Positions 45,477 to 54,128 of a stretch of DNA of 64,000 nucleotides are shown here, piece after piece. The DNA comes from Ectobacillus sp042610425. GTDB lineage: Bacteria; Bacillota; Bacilli; Bacillales; Bacillaceae_G. Location: positions 372,001 through 436,000 of the forward strand of contig NZ_JBGJZM010000001.1 in assembly GCF_042610425.1 (NCBI RefSeq), given 5' to 3'. The position numbers and the translations under genes are program-made. The number at the start of each line of letters is the position of its first letter. Within the stretch, counting starts at the first letter, position 1. The notes under the pieces are model-generated. The model was not told where the DNA came from. It did no database searches and saw nothing but the letters and a program-made list of their open reading frames with translations.

Positions 45477-45677
45477 ATGTCTACAAATGACTATGTAAAA
45501 TATGTGACGCAACAGGTGGTCACATACATGGATAGTCCAAAGCAAGATCGACTTCAAAAAAAGATGCAACGCCGTAATGAAAAAGAGCCATTTCTACAAA
45601 AATGGTTTGGTGTGGTTCCTGTAAGTATTAAGTTGATTTATGAAAAAACATTACATCATGAAAAAGATGCAAAATAA
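45477..45677 (+). CDS. YqzE family small protein
   Basis: The 66-residue basic protein starts MSTNDYVKYVTQQVVTYMDS and has FLQKWFGVVPVSIKLIYEK near the end. This matches YqzE, a small protein encoded beside comG in Bacillus. Its role is not known. I start it at ATG 45477 after GGTGGTGAG. It precedes a strong terminator. Confidence 0.8.
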   Translation: MSTNDYVKYVTQQVVTYMDSPKQDRLQKKMQRRNEKEPFLQKWFGVVPVSIKLIYEKTLHHEKDAK

Positions 45678-45701
45678 ATTAACAGTCCTTTATGTAACGT
45701 A

Positions 45702-45760
45702 GCCGACCGTAAAATCGTACTTCTACAAGAAGTCATTCTACGGTCGGTTTTCATTTTTAT
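45702..45760 (+). terminator. Terminator after yqzE
   Basis: An outer 9-bp stem (45702-45710 with 45738-45746) encloses a second 6-bp stem (45718-45723 with 45727-45732), followed by TTTTCATTTTTATT. The 358-base gap to the next gene then holds AT-rich sequence, a TATAAT-like -10 near 45940 and the cre-like site. Confidence 0.85.
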
Positions 45761-46006
45761 TAAAATCGAAGCGTAAGAATAGAAAATAGTAGCATTTTTT
45801 ATTATAATAATGGCAGGGTACAAAAATTATATGTTCTAAAAAAAGTGTAGTATCATATATGTTTAAAAAAGTCAGTAGTAAATATAGTTTGTTCACAAAA
45901 ATGCCTTAAATCAATACAGGTACCGTACTTATATTGTTCTATAATGGCACTACAAGGAAAATAATTCATATAATATTGTGAAATAAATAACATGGTGGAT
46001 ATGAAA

Positions 46007-46020
46007 TGAAAACGCTACCA
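46007..46020. promoter_or_regulatory. cre-like site before the 80-residue gene
   Basis: TGAAAACGCTACCA differs by one base from the cre consensus TGWAANCGNTNWCA of CcpA. It is 15 bases before the ATG of the gene at 46036. A chance match is possible. Confidence 0.3.
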
Positions 46021-46035
46021 TAGAGGGAGGAGACA

Positions 46036-46278
46036 ATGGAAAAGTTCTTTTTTAATCACAATTCAGCAGATGTAGAGAATGCAAAGTTAATTGAATATGC
46101 TGAAGTGATATACGGAAAAGGTGGGCGTTCAATATTAGAAAACTTAATGGCGAAGGCTTCTATTCGACTCCGTGACCGCTATCCATACAAATCAGATGAG
46201 CAAATTTCTTATCTTGTGAATAAAGGATTATATGAAATGTTCAGCAAATATGTAGGTGAGAAAGGAGAGAACTCATAA
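46036..46278 (+). CDS. Small protein of unknown function
   Basis: The 80-residue soluble protein is mostly helical (DVENAKLIEYAEVIYGKGGR and YKSDEQISYLVNKGLYEMFS). I see no known motif. A strong GGGAGGAG site precedes the ATG. It stands alone between two terminators. Confidence 0.65.
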   Translation: MEKFFFNHNSADVENAKLIEYAEVIYGKGGRSILENLMAKASIRLRDRYPYKSDEQISYLVNKGLYEMFSKYVGEKGENS

Positions 46279-46314
46279 GGAAATTGCCTCTTGTGAGTCA
46301 GCTCTTTTTTTTTT
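46271..46314 (+). terminator. Terminator of the 80-residue gene
   Basis: A 9-bp stem (46271-46279 with 46290-46298, one G-T pair) is followed by a run of ten T at 46305-46314. Confidence 0.8.
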
Positions 46315-46441
46315 GCAATCATTTGTCTACTTTTATGAATTCTGACAAAATAATTGTAATGGACGATGGTCAAATAAAGGGGTAGGAACGCACGAACAAT
46401 TCCTTCATTCCCGCTCTTTTCGACATTACACCACAAAACGG
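46314..46441 (+). pseudogene. Remnant of an ABC exporter ATPase
   Basis: One frame reads NHLSTFMNSDKIIVMDDGQI then KG, the H-loop and following strand of an MsbA-type ABC exporter (compare HRLSTxxxSDxIIVLDxGxI). After a one-base loss in a G-run near 46380-46383 the next frame continues VGTHEQFLHSRSFRHYTTKR, the usual end GTHEELL. Only about 42 codons remain, with the rest of the gene missing. It ends where the metQ1 promoter begins. Confidence 0.75.
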
Positions 46442-46470
46442 TTGACAATTCCAACTATTCCTACTATTAT
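46442..46470 (+). promoter_or_regulatory. Promoter of metQ1
   Basis: TTGACA (46442-46447), a 17-base spacer and TATTAT (46465-46470) lie 24 bases before the riboswitch. The same elements and spacing recur at 47547-47575. Confidence 0.85.
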
Positions 46471-46493
46471 TATATTAATTAAATAAAGCTTTA

Positions 46494-46638
46494 CTTATCA
46501 AGAGTGACTGAGGGATCAGGCCCTGTGACGTCCAGCAACCTCCAAATTTGGGAAAGGTGCTACTTCCTGCAGAATAGTACTATTCTGAAAGATAAGTCGT
46601 AACAGTAGGTCTCTTTCAGATGAAAGAGGCTTTTTATG
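46494..46638 (+). ncRNA. SAM-I riboswitch (S box) before metQ1
   Basis: The aptamer spans CTTATCAAGAGTGACTGAGG (46494) to GATAAG (46591-46596), with CAGCAACC and AAAGGTGCTA inside. The terminator stem CTCTTTCA (46611-46618) pairs with 46621-46628 and is followed by GCTTTTT. Confidence 0.93.
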
Positions 46639-46693
46639 TTGTATTGAAAGACTATGCGGGGAAATAAGTAGGGAAATGAAAGGGGATTATGTT

Positions 46694-47518
46694 ATGAAGA
46701 AATTAGCAGTATTGGTAGTGTTATTGATATCAATTGGTGTTTTAGCAGCGTGTGGGGGACAAGCGCAAACGTCATCCACAAAGAAAGAACTTAAAATAGG
46801 TGCAACAGCAGGACCGTATTCAGATATGATAACAAAAGCAATTAAACCTCAGTTAGAGAAGCAGGGCTATAAGGTGACAGTGGTAGAATTTAATGACTAT
46901 ATTCAACCAAACAAGTCGTTAGCAGAGGGAAGTATTGATGCAAATTTATTTCAAAATAAGTTGTATATGGAAACATTCGCTAAACAAAATAATATGCAGC
47001 TTTCTGAAGTGATAGCAGTACCAACAGCCCCAATGGGGATATACTCCAAAAAATATAAATCATTGAATGATGTAAAGGAAGGCAGTTCCATTGCGATTCC
47101 GAATGATCCAGTAAACGCAGCTCGTGCACTATTAATTTTACAGGATGCAGGTCTTATAAAAACTGATGCAAACGTAAATCCATTAACTGTATCTGAAAAA
47201 GATGTGAAAGAGAATACGAAAAAACTTGTATTTAAGCCGATTGAAGCAGCGCAACTGCCTCGTGCCATTGATAGTATCGATCTTTCTGCCGTACCAGGTA
47301 ACTTTGCACTTGCTGCAAAGCTTAATTTATTGGATGCTATACAGATAGAAAAATTACGACCAGAGCATATCAACCGAGTTGTTGTCAATACGAAGGATGT
47401 AGACAGTCAATTTTCTAAGGATATAAAAGCTGCCGTGGAATCGAAAGAGTTTGAAACGATTATTGATAGCGACTTTAAAGGGTTTGGTAAACCAGCATGG
47501 ATGTTGAATCGAAAGTAA
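46694..47518 (+). CDS. metQ: Methionine-binding lipoprotein MetQ (copy 1)
   Basis: The 274-residue lipoprotein of the NlpA family binds methionine outside the cell for the MetNP importer. The signal peptide ends in the lipobox LAAC (Cys near 20), followed by the conserved LKIGATAGPYSDM. It is about 80 percent alike to MetQ2 (49480-50310) by eye. I start it at ATG 46694, since AAAGGGGA lies before it. An in-frame ATG at 46676 is possible. It has its own riboswitch and stands apart from metNP. Confidence 0.9.
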   Translation: MKKLAVLVVLLISIGVLAACGGQAQTSSTKKELKIGATAGPYSDMITKAIKPQLEKQGYKVTVVEFNDYIQPNKSLAEGSIDANLFQNKLYMETFAKQNNMQLSEVIAVPTAPMGIYSKKYKSLNDVKEGSSIAIPNDPVNAARALLILQDAGLIKTDANVNPLTVSEKDVKENTKKLVFKPIEAAQLPRAIDSIDLSAVPGNFALAAKLNLLDAIQIEKLRPEHINRVVVNTKDVDSQFSKDIKAAVESKEFETIIDSDFKGFGKPAWMLNRK

Positions 47519-47546
47519 CAATCCGACACGAATCTACAAAAAATGA

Positions 47547-47575
47547 TTGACAATTTTTAAGATTCATACTATTAT
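47547..47575 (+). promoter_or_regulatory. Promoter of metN-metP-metQ2
   Basis: TTGACA (47547-47552), a 17-base spacer and TATTAT (47570-47575) match the metQ1 promoter. Confidence 0.85.
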
Positions 47576-47608
47576 TCAAGTTAGTTGAAAAATCGAATAA
47601 CTTATTTA

Positions 47609-47758
47609 CTTATCAAGAGTGACTGAGGGATCAGGCCCTATGACGTCCAGCAACCACCGAATTCGGGAAAGGTGCTACTTCCTGCAGAATACTTTTATTC
47701 TGAAAGATAAGTCGTAACAGTAGTCACGGTGCCTCTTTCAAATGAAAGAGGCTTTTTA
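47609..47758 (+). ncRNA. SAM-I riboswitch (S box) before metN
   Basis: The aptamer (47609 to GATAAG 47706-47711) is nearly identical to the one before metQ1. The terminator is a perfect 10-bp stem (47731-47740 with 47743-47752) and a T-run. Confidence 0.94.
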
Positions 47759-47780
47759 TGTTGCAAAGGAGAGAGAGCGT

Positions 47781-48794
47781 ATGATTGAAATTCAGCATGT
47801 AACGAAAGAATATGGTACAAAACATGGAAGGGTTAAAGCAGTCGACGATGTATCATTAACCATTCAAAAGGGAGAAATTTTTGGGATTGTTGGATACAGC
47901 GGTGCAGGAAAGAGTTCTTTACTTCGGTGTATGAATCTGCTTGAATCTCCTACCTCTGGCAGTGTAAAAATAGAAGGAATAGAACTGACAAAGCTTACAG
48001 GTCAGGAGTTACGGAAGGCTAGACTAAAGATTGGTATGATTTTTCAGCATTTCTATTTAATTAGCTCGAAAACCGTACATGAAAATATTGCCTTTGCACT
48101 GAAAGCAGCTGGTAAAACAAAAACCGAAATTGATAAGAGAACAGATGAACTATTAGAAATGGTAGGATTACATGATAAACGTGATGTATATCCTGCACAG
48201 CTCAGTGGCGGTCAAAAACAACGTGTTGGTATTGCTCGTGCATTAGCTAATAATCCATCTGTGTTACTTTGTGATGAGGCTACTTCTGCACTTGATCCGA
48301 AAACTACGAAATCAATCTTGAAACTATTGCAATCTATTAATAAAAAGCTTGGTCTTACTATTGTATTAATTACGCATGAAATGGAAGTTGTAAAGGAAAT
48401 ATGTCACCGAATAGCTGTTATGCAAGAGGGTCACATTGTAGAGGAAGGAAACGTATATGACATATTTGCTGATCCGAAAGAGCCTATAACGGTGCAATTT
48501 ATTGAGAGTGTTTTACAATTTGAAATTCCAGAACGTATTATCGAAAAACGGACCGGAACGATTATTCAAATTCAGTTTAAAGGAAGCATTGCAGAAGAAG
48601 CGATTATCTCCGATGTATTACAGACTTTTCACGTTAAAGGAAATCTTCTACATGGAAAAATTGAATACATACAGGAAACACCGCTGGGGATTTTTGTAAT
48701 GGAATTGATTGGTGAGAAGGATGAAGTACAGCGGGCGATTGACTATATAGCATTGAAAACTCAACACGTCGAGGTGATCCATCATGTTATCTAA
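47781..48794 (+). CDS. metN: Methionine ABC transporter ATPase MetN
   Basis: The 337-residue ATPase has Walker A GYSGAGKSS (near 39), signature LSGGQKQRVG (near 140), Walker B VLLCDEATSALD (near 160) and a C-terminal NIL (ligand-sensing) domain from about 260. It drives methionine import. ATG 47781 follows an AAAGGAGAG site. It overlaps metP by 11 bases. Confidence 0.93.
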   Translation: MIEIQHVTKEYGTKHGRVKAVDDVSLTIQKGEIFGIVGYSGAGKSSLLRCMNLLESPTSGSVKIEGIELTKLTGQELRKARLKIGMIFQHFYLISSKTVHENIAFALKAAGKTKTEIDKRTDELLEMVGLHDKRDVYPAQLSGGQKQRVGIARALANNPSVLLCDEATSALDPKTTKSILKLLQSINKKLGLTIVLITHEMEVVKEICHRIAVMQEGHIVEEGNVYDIFADPKEPITVQFIESVLQFEIPERIIEKRTGTIIQIQFKGSIAEEAIISDVLQTFHVKGNLLHGKIEYIQETPLGIFVMELIGEKDEVQRAIDYIALKTQHVEVIHHVI

Positions 48795-49446
48795 CATTAT
48801 TCAAATTCTTCCTGACTTAAATAAAGCATTTTTTGAAACGTTATACATGGTAGCACTTTCTCTTGTTATTTCGATTTTGATTGGCTTACCTCTCGGAATT
48901 ATTTTATTTGTAACTGATAAAGGACTTTTTTTAGAGAATAAAGTATTGAAAACAATAGTTGGATTCTTCGTAAATATTATACGTTCGGTTCCGTTTATTA
49001 TTTTACTTGTAGCGCTCTTGCCGTTAACGAAGTTGCTTACGGGTACAACAATAGGTCCGACTGCTGCAACTGTATCATTGTCGGTTGCTGCAATACCATT
49101 CTTTGCACGTATTGTTGAAACGTCCTTTCGAGAAATCGATAAAGGCGTCATTGAAGCAGGCATAGCAATTGGAGCTACGCCGTGGATGATTATTAAAGAT
49201 GTACTCTTATCTGAAGCTCGTTCTGGAATTGTACAGGGCATTACAATTACAACAATTAGTCTCGTTGCGTATTCAGCAATGGCAGGTATTGTTGGTGGCG
49301 GAGGAGTGGGGGATTTAGCAATCCGCTTTGGGTATTATCGATATGATAATACCGTTATGTTTACTACGGTTATTGTGTTAATTTGTCTTGTGCAAATCCT
49401 TCAATTTGTAGGAGATCGCATTGCAAGACAATTAAATAAAAAATAA
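48784..49446 (+). CDS. metP: Methionine ABC transporter permease MetP (MetI type)
   Basis: The 220-residue membrane protein has five to six membrane helices and the EAA-type loop (IEAGIAIGATPWMIIKDVLL near 125) that contacts MetN. The segment VGGGGVGDLAIRFGYYRYD near 175 is typical of methionine permeases. It lies in one operon between metN and metQ2. I use the Bacillus name metP because metI here is the synthase gene. Confidence 0.9.
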   Translation: MLSNIIQILPDLNKAFFETLYMVALSLVISILIGLPLGIILFVTDKGLFLENKVLKTIVGFFVNIIRSVPFIILLVALLPLTKLLTGTTIGPTAATVSLSVAAIPFFARIVETSFREIDKGVIEAGIAIGATPWMIIKDVLLSEARSGIVQGITITTISLVAYSAMAGIVGGGGVGDLAIRFGYYRYDNTVMFTTVIVLICLVQILQFVGDRIARQLNKK

Positions 49447-49479
49447 ATCAAATTTTCATCAATGAGGAGGACTTCAAGC

Positions 49480-50310
49480 ATGAAGAAAGTAGCATTACTT
49501 ATTGTATTTGTATTATCACTCGGTTTGTTAGCAGCTTGTACAGGACAAAATCAATCTCAAACAACAACGGAAAAAAAGGAAATTAAAATTGGTGCCACAA
49601 CAGGTCCATACAGTGATATGGTTACGAAAGCAATTAAACCACAATTAGAGAAGTTAGGTTATAAGGTTACTGTCGTAGAATTTAGTGACTATATCCAACC
49701 AAACAAAGCGTTAGCGGAAGGAAGTATTGATGCGAACTTATTCCAACATAAAGTGTATATGGAGAACTTTGCAAAGCAAAATAATATGCAGCTTTCTGAA
49801 GTAGTTGTTGTCCCAACAGCTCCAATGGGAATTTTCTCAAATAAATATAAATCATTAAACGATGTTAAAGAAGGAAGCTCTATTGCAATTCCAAATGATC
49901 CTACAAACGCAGCACGCGCATTTGTTATTTTACAAGATGCAGGTCTTATTAAACTTGATGCGAATGTAAATCCGTTAACTGTATCTGAAAAAGACGTGAA
50001 AGAGAATACAAAGAAACTTGTCTTTAAGCCAATTGAAGCAGCGCAATTGCCACGTGCAGTGGAAAGTGTAGATTTATCTGCAGTGCCTGGTAACTTTGCA
50101 TTAGCTGCCAAAATGAATTTACTTGATGCTCTTCAACTTGAAAAAATGCCTGATCAATATCGGAACCGCGTGGTTGTAAATACAAAAGATTTAGACAAGC
50201 AATTTGCGAAAGATTTGAAAACGGCTGTAGAGTCAAAGGAATTCGAAGCTGAAATCGATAAAGATTTTAAAGGATTTGGCAAACCGGAATGGATGACTAA
50301 CCGAAAATAA
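49480..50310 (+). CDS. metQ: Methionine-binding lipoprotein MetQ (copy 2)
   Basis: The 276-residue lipoprotein has the lipobox LAAC near residue 20 and the NlpA core IKIGATTGPYSDMVTKAIKP. It is a close copy of MetQ1 (same FSDYIQPNKALAEGSIDANL-type segments). ATG 49480 follows GAGGAGG. It completes the metNPQ importer and lies 33 bases after metP. Confidence 0.92.
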   Translation: MKKVALLIVFVLSLGLLAACTGQNQSQTTTEKKEIKIGATTGPYSDMVTKAIKPQLEKLGYKVTVVEFSDYIQPNKALAEGSIDANLFQHKVYMENFAKQNNMQLSEVVVVPTAPMGIFSNKYKSLNDVKEGSSIAIPNDPTNAARAFVILQDAGLIKLDANVNPLTVSEKDVKENTKKLVFKPIEAAQLPRAVESVDLSAVPGNFALAAKMNLLDALQLEKMPDQYRNRVVVNTKDLDKQFAKDLKTAVESKEFEAEIDKDFKGFGKPEWMTNRK

Positions 50311-50317
50311 TATTTGG

Positions 50318-50370
50318 GGAAGGTGACGTAATGGGGAGATTAAATCTCATATGACGTCACTTCTTTTTAC
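50318..50370 (+). terminator. Terminator of metN-metP-metQ2
   Basis: GTGACGT (50323-50329) pairs with 50354-50360 and an inner GAGAT/ATCTC stem sits at 50336-50348. TTCTTTTT follows. Confidence 0.78.
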
Positions 50371-50388
50371 CTTTAGGAGGGGAATCAA

Positions 50389-51501
50389 TTGAAAGAACAA
50401 TTAGAAGTACGAGGAGCACCTCAATTGTATGTGTGTGATGTAAATGTTTTGGATTCGTTAGAAGGAAGATTGTTAAATAGCGGAATTACAAGCTGTTTAA
50501 TTGTTCGCGGGAATGCCTCGTGGAAGGCAATTACCCCTTATTTTCCATCTTTTTCACATGTGCTTTGTCAATTTGAGGTGTATGGAGGAGAGTGTACATT
50601 AGAGGAAGTGAATCGACTTTCTCGTAAGGTTCGAAAGGGTGCGTTTCAAGCAGTAATAGGAGTTGGCGGTGGGAAAATTCTAGATTTGGTAAAAGCAATT
50701 GGAAATGAAACGCATACGTCAACCGTTCTGATTCCAACACTTGCTTCGACATGTGCTGCATGGACACCGTTAAGTGTAATTTATGATGAAACAGGTGTGT
50801 TTACTCACTATACCGTTTTTCCTTCAAGTACAAACCTTGTTTTATTAGAGCCGCGTGTGATTCTTGCATCACCAATTCGCCTATTAAAGGCGGGCATTGC
50901 AGATACATTAGCGAAATGGTACGAAGCCAATGTATTAATCGAGAAGCTTTCTGATCCATCTATTTCGATACTACTAGCCCATCATGCAGCGAAGTTATGC
51001 CGAGATGTTTTGTTAACGCTTGGTCAAGAAGCGATTACAAGTATGGAAGCTAAAACGGTAACACCTGCATTTATTAAAGTCATTGAAACAATTATTGCCG
51101 TTGGTGGGATGGTTGGTGGCTATGGTGACCGTTTTGGAAGAATAGCCGGGGCACATGCGATTCATAATGGACTGACAAAGGTGAATGAAACCCACTCCTT
51201 CTTACATGGGGAAAAAGTAGCTTACGGTATTTTAGCACAACTAGCAATTGAGAAAAAGTGGGATGAGATTGTGTTCCTGCTACCTTACTACAAACAATTC
51301 GGTTTTCCATCCTCTCTTGCGGATTTTGGAATATCAATTGAAGATAAGAAGGTAATTGATACGATTGCGAAAACTGCAGTGCTTCCTCACGAGTCCATTC
51401 ATCTTATGGGTACGATTACGAGTGAAACAGTTAGTGCCGCCATGCAGGAGCTAGAAAAACTTGTTGCGCAGCAAACAAAAGAAGGTATTCATGCAAAATA
51501 A
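50389..51501 (+). CDS. Iron-containing alcohol dehydrogenase family protein (GldA type)
   Basis: The 370-residue NAD(P)-dependent dehydrogenase has the nucleotide loop GVGGGKILDLVKAI near 95 and the metal ligands Asp in AGIADTLAKW (near 170), His in GAHAIHNGL (near 252) and His in FLHGEKVAYG (near 266). It fits the glycerol dehydrogenase branch (COG0371), but the substrate is not clear. The start is TTG with a TAGGAGGGG site. It follows the metNPQ terminator, so a link to methionine is not shown. Confidence 0.78.
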   Translation: MKEQLEVRGAPQLYVCDVNVLDSLEGRLLNSGITSCLIVRGNASWKAITPYFPSFSHVLCQFEVYGGECTLEEVNRLSRKVRKGAFQAVIGVGGGKILDLVKAIGNETHTSTVLIPTLASTCAAWTPLSVIYDETGVFTHYTVFPSSTNLVLLEPRVILASPIRLLKAGIADTLAKWYEANVLIEKLSDPSISILLAHHAAKLCRDVLLTLGQEAITSMEAKTVTPAFIKVIETIIAVGGMVGGYGDRFGRIAGAHAIHNGLTKVNETHSFLHGEKVAYGILAQLAIEKKWDEIVFLLPYYKQFGFPSSLADFGISIEDKKVIDTIAKTAVLPHESIHLMGTITSETVSAAMQELEKLVAQQTKEGIHAK

Positions 51502-51511
51502 GGTAGTTAAG

Positions 51512-51567
51512 AATGTGCATAGGTGATCGTGATACGAGGGTATAACGATTACCCATGCACATTTTTT
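51512..51567. terminator. Convergent terminator dehydrogenase / yqhG
   Basis: AATGTGCAT (51512-51520) pairs with 51555-51563, with further imperfect pairing inside, and a T-run follows. It lies between converging genes. Confidence 0.75.
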
Positions 51568-51570
51568 ATG

Positions 51571-52362
51571 TTAGGTGATGCGCTCTTTTGTAATATAGAA
51601 CATGCCTCCATTAATGATGGTAATATGAATATTCGGCTCATACTGTTCTTGTAACGCTTGCTTTTCCTTGATGTAGGTTTCATTCGTTTTGTCAGTATAA
51701 AACTCGTCTAATAAGTGCAAATCATGGTCCCAACGTTTACGCGCATCATCTGCCCATGTATGGTCATCCTGGTTAATTAGTCTATGCAATGCATCCTCCA
51801 ATCTTACAAATCCACTTTTTGGTTTAATAATAGGACTTAATGTGAAGCAAAAATCAGGTATTTTTGGAGTGAAGGGAATTTGTTCGAGTACGCTTTGAAA
51901 ATCAGATAGAATGGTTCCTGTAATAAGATGAAGACCTAATGAATAGAGTGCATCTTTTTTTCGGTCACATTGATAGGAAACCTTTGCATTTATGCAGAGC
52001 CACGGATGCAGTGGAATATGATTCTCTGAAATAGGCTGAATATCTTCATATAAACGGATAAATGAGCCCAGTTGACCTGCAGCTTGAAAAACACGGTGAA
52101 GAAAAGGAGAACCGTAGTGTACAACGTCGCCTTTTTGATTACTATTTGCTTGTTCTTGATCGGTAATAAGGGTAAGACGCATCGGATTCGGTTTACCACC
52201 GGTCTTTTCTAAATAATGCCAATAAAAAGGGCGATTCATTAATAATTTGTCCATCTCGGTTGTAAGTTGAATATCCAGTAAATACGGCGATGATTCCTTT
52301 ATTTCACAGTTATTTGATGTGAAAAAATCATATAAATAATGGTGGATATCACGTTGCTGCAT
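51571..52362 (-). CDS. YqhG family protein
   Basis: The 263-residue soluble protein begins MQQRDIHHYLYDFFTSNNCE and matches the YqhG family, of unknown role. It overlaps the end of yqhH by 14 bases, so the helicase and YqhG are co-translated, as in B. subtilis. The start follows AAAGGAGCG. The frame extends to 52398 without another site. Confidence 0.8.
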   Translation of the reverse strand: MQQRDIHHYLYDFFTSNNCEIKESSPYLLDIQLTTEMDKLLMNRPFYWHYLEKTGGKPNPMRLTLITDQEQANSNQKGDVVHYGSPFLHRVFQAAGQLGSFIRLYEDIQPISENHIPLHPWLCINAKVSYQCDRKKDALYSLGLHLITGTILSDFQSVLEQIPFTPKIPDFCFTLSPIIKPKSGFVRLEDALHRLINQDDHTWADDARKRWDHDLHLLDEFYTDKTNETYIKEKQALQEQYEPNIHITIINGGMFYITKERIT

Positions 52363-54007
52363 GTATGTCCGCTCCTTTATTACTCTGTGCAAATTCAATG
52401 ATGGACGCTAAATTTTCCATTTTTATGCGAATTTCTCCTTCGCTTTTTGAAGAGGTGAATATATCTTGAATATGATCATCTATATTCCGTAAATCAATTC
52501 GTGTTAATATCTCATCTAGCTCTCCAATCACTCGTTCAAACAATTGGATTTTATTATAGAGTAACTTCATAATATGTTCTTCGACTGTATCTTTTGTAAC
52601 CATGTTATAAATATGAACATCATGCTGTTGACCGAGACGATGTATCCGTCCAATTCGTTGCTCTAGCCGCATGGGGTTCCATGGTAGATCATAATTAATC
52701 ATCGTATTGCAAAACTGTAGATTGATCCCTTCTCCTCCTGCTTCCGTCGCAATGAGCACCTGTGCGTGATGTTGAAATAGATCCTTCATCCAATCCTTCT
52801 TACCACGTTTAAATCCCCCCCGAAAAGGAACAGAGGATATCCCATGCTGCTTTAAAAACCATTGTAAATACATTTGGGAAGCACGGTATTCTGTAAATAT
52901 AATTACTTTATCATTGATTTCTTTTATGATTTCCAGTGCCTTTGTCGCTTTCGAGTTAAATGGTATGTTGTTGATTGCATTCATAAGTGTTTCGATATAT
53001 GAATCTGATTGTACTATCTCTTTTTTCTTGACTAGATTTTGTAAGGATACATAGACTGCTTCTCTACTGCTACATGCTTCACGTAAAAAGGTAAGGGTTG
53101 AGATGATAGAAGATTGTTTGTTCCAATCTGTAAGAGATTGGTATAGCGACCGCTCCTGCTGATTCATTTCAACAAATATAGTGTGAACATGACGCTTAGG
53201 CCACTCAATTTTGGTGTCATTTCGACGGTTACGTACCATTACTTTATTGATCAGTTCGCGTAAGGTTTTGTCACTTTCTACACTCCTATGTTTGGAAGAA
53301 TAGGAGTGTTCAAAATGTGTTTCATTTCCTAAATGGCCCGGTTTTAGTAAGGAAACAAGATTAAATATTTCATCAATGCGATTTTGAACCGGTGTTGCAG
53401 TTAAAAGTAAGCAAAATCTCTTTTTTAGTAGTTGAACGAATTCATAGTTTTTTGTTTTATTATTTTTTAATTTATGTGCTTCATCTATAATAATAAGGTC
53501 ATATTCTGTGTTAAGAACGATATCGCGATGCGGAGAACGCTTTGCCGTATCAATGGATGAAACAATTACCTCAGCTTGTTCCCAGGAATAGCTTTTGCGA
53601 AAAGCGGTTGCCGGTATGTAAAACTTCGTAGTCAGCTCAAATGTCCATTGTGACACAAGAGAAGCGGGAACTAAAATTAATACCTTTTTTACAAGTCCAC
53701 GAATCATGTATTCTTTTAATATTAAGCCTGCCTCAATCGTCTTTCCAAGACCAACTTCATCTGCGAGAATAGCCTTTCCATTCATTTCCTCTAGAACGAT
53801 ACGTGCCGTTTCCAATTGGTGAGGGAGTGGTGTAAGGTGGGGCAAATACGCTGGTGCTTGGAGCCCTTCAAATGATGGAATTAGCAGCTGCTTTTCTGTT
53901 TCATACGCCAGATGATATGCCTGCCAATTTGCCCAGGGACCGTCATCATCGAGTCTTTTCAAAAAGGAATCTATCCAAGACGTGTCCATTATGATGTTAG
54001 CGTTCAT
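52349..54007 (-). CDS. SNF2-family DNA/RNA helicase (YqhH-like)
   Basis: The 552-residue protein has the SNF2 motor motifs: motif I ADEVGLGKTIEAG (near 80), motif II IIIDEAHKLKN (near 175), motif III LTATPVQN (near 206), motif V ATEAGGEGINLQ (near 421) and motif VI QRIGRIHRLGQ (near 452). It should translocate on double-stranded DNA. Its cellular role is unknown. A GGGGGAT site precedes the ATG. It is divergent from gcvT. Confidence 0.85.
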   Translation of the reverse strand: MNANIIMDTSWIDSFLKRLDDDGPWANWQAYHLAYETEKQLLIPSFEGLQAPAYLPHLTPLPHQLETARIVLEEMNGKAILADEVGLGKTIEAGLILKEYMIRGLVKKVLILVPASLVSQWTFELTTKFYIPATAFRKSYSWEQAEVIVSSIDTAKRSPHRDIVLNTEYDLIIIDEAHKLKNNKTKNYEFVQLLKKRFCLLLTATPVQNRIDEIFNLVSLLKPGHLGNETHFEHSYSSKHRSVESDKTLRELINKVMVRNRRNDTKIEWPKRHVHTIFVEMNQQERSLYQSLTDWNKQSSIISTLTFLREACSSREAVYVSLQNLVKKKEIVQSDSYIETLMNAINNIPFNSKATKALEIIKEINDKVIIFTEYRASQMYLQWFLKQHGISSVPFRGGFKRGKKDWMKDLFQHHAQVLIATEAGGEGINLQFCNTMINYDLPWNPMRLEQRIGRIHRLGQQHDVHIYNMVTKDTVEEHIMKLLYNKIQLFERVIGELDEILTRIDLRNIDDHIQDIFTSSKSEGEIRIKMENLASIIEFAQSNKGADIHAAT

Positions 54008-54112
54008 ACATATCCCCCTAAATATACAAAATTATTTTTTTTGCAAGAATATTGATACAATAGAAAGAAAAATGGTAGGATAATCATGTGCAAAAGGTAT
54101 GCTATCTTTCGT

Positions 54113-54128
54113 ATTTTCTCCTGAAAAT
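54113..54128. repeat. Palindrome in the yqhH-gcvT gap
   Basis: ATTTTC (54113-54118) and GAAAAT (54123-54128) form a perfect inverted repeat around TCCT. It has the arms of a CodY box (AATTTTCWGAAAATT) but a longer centre. The 242-base gap shows no glycine riboswitch. Confidence 0.3.
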
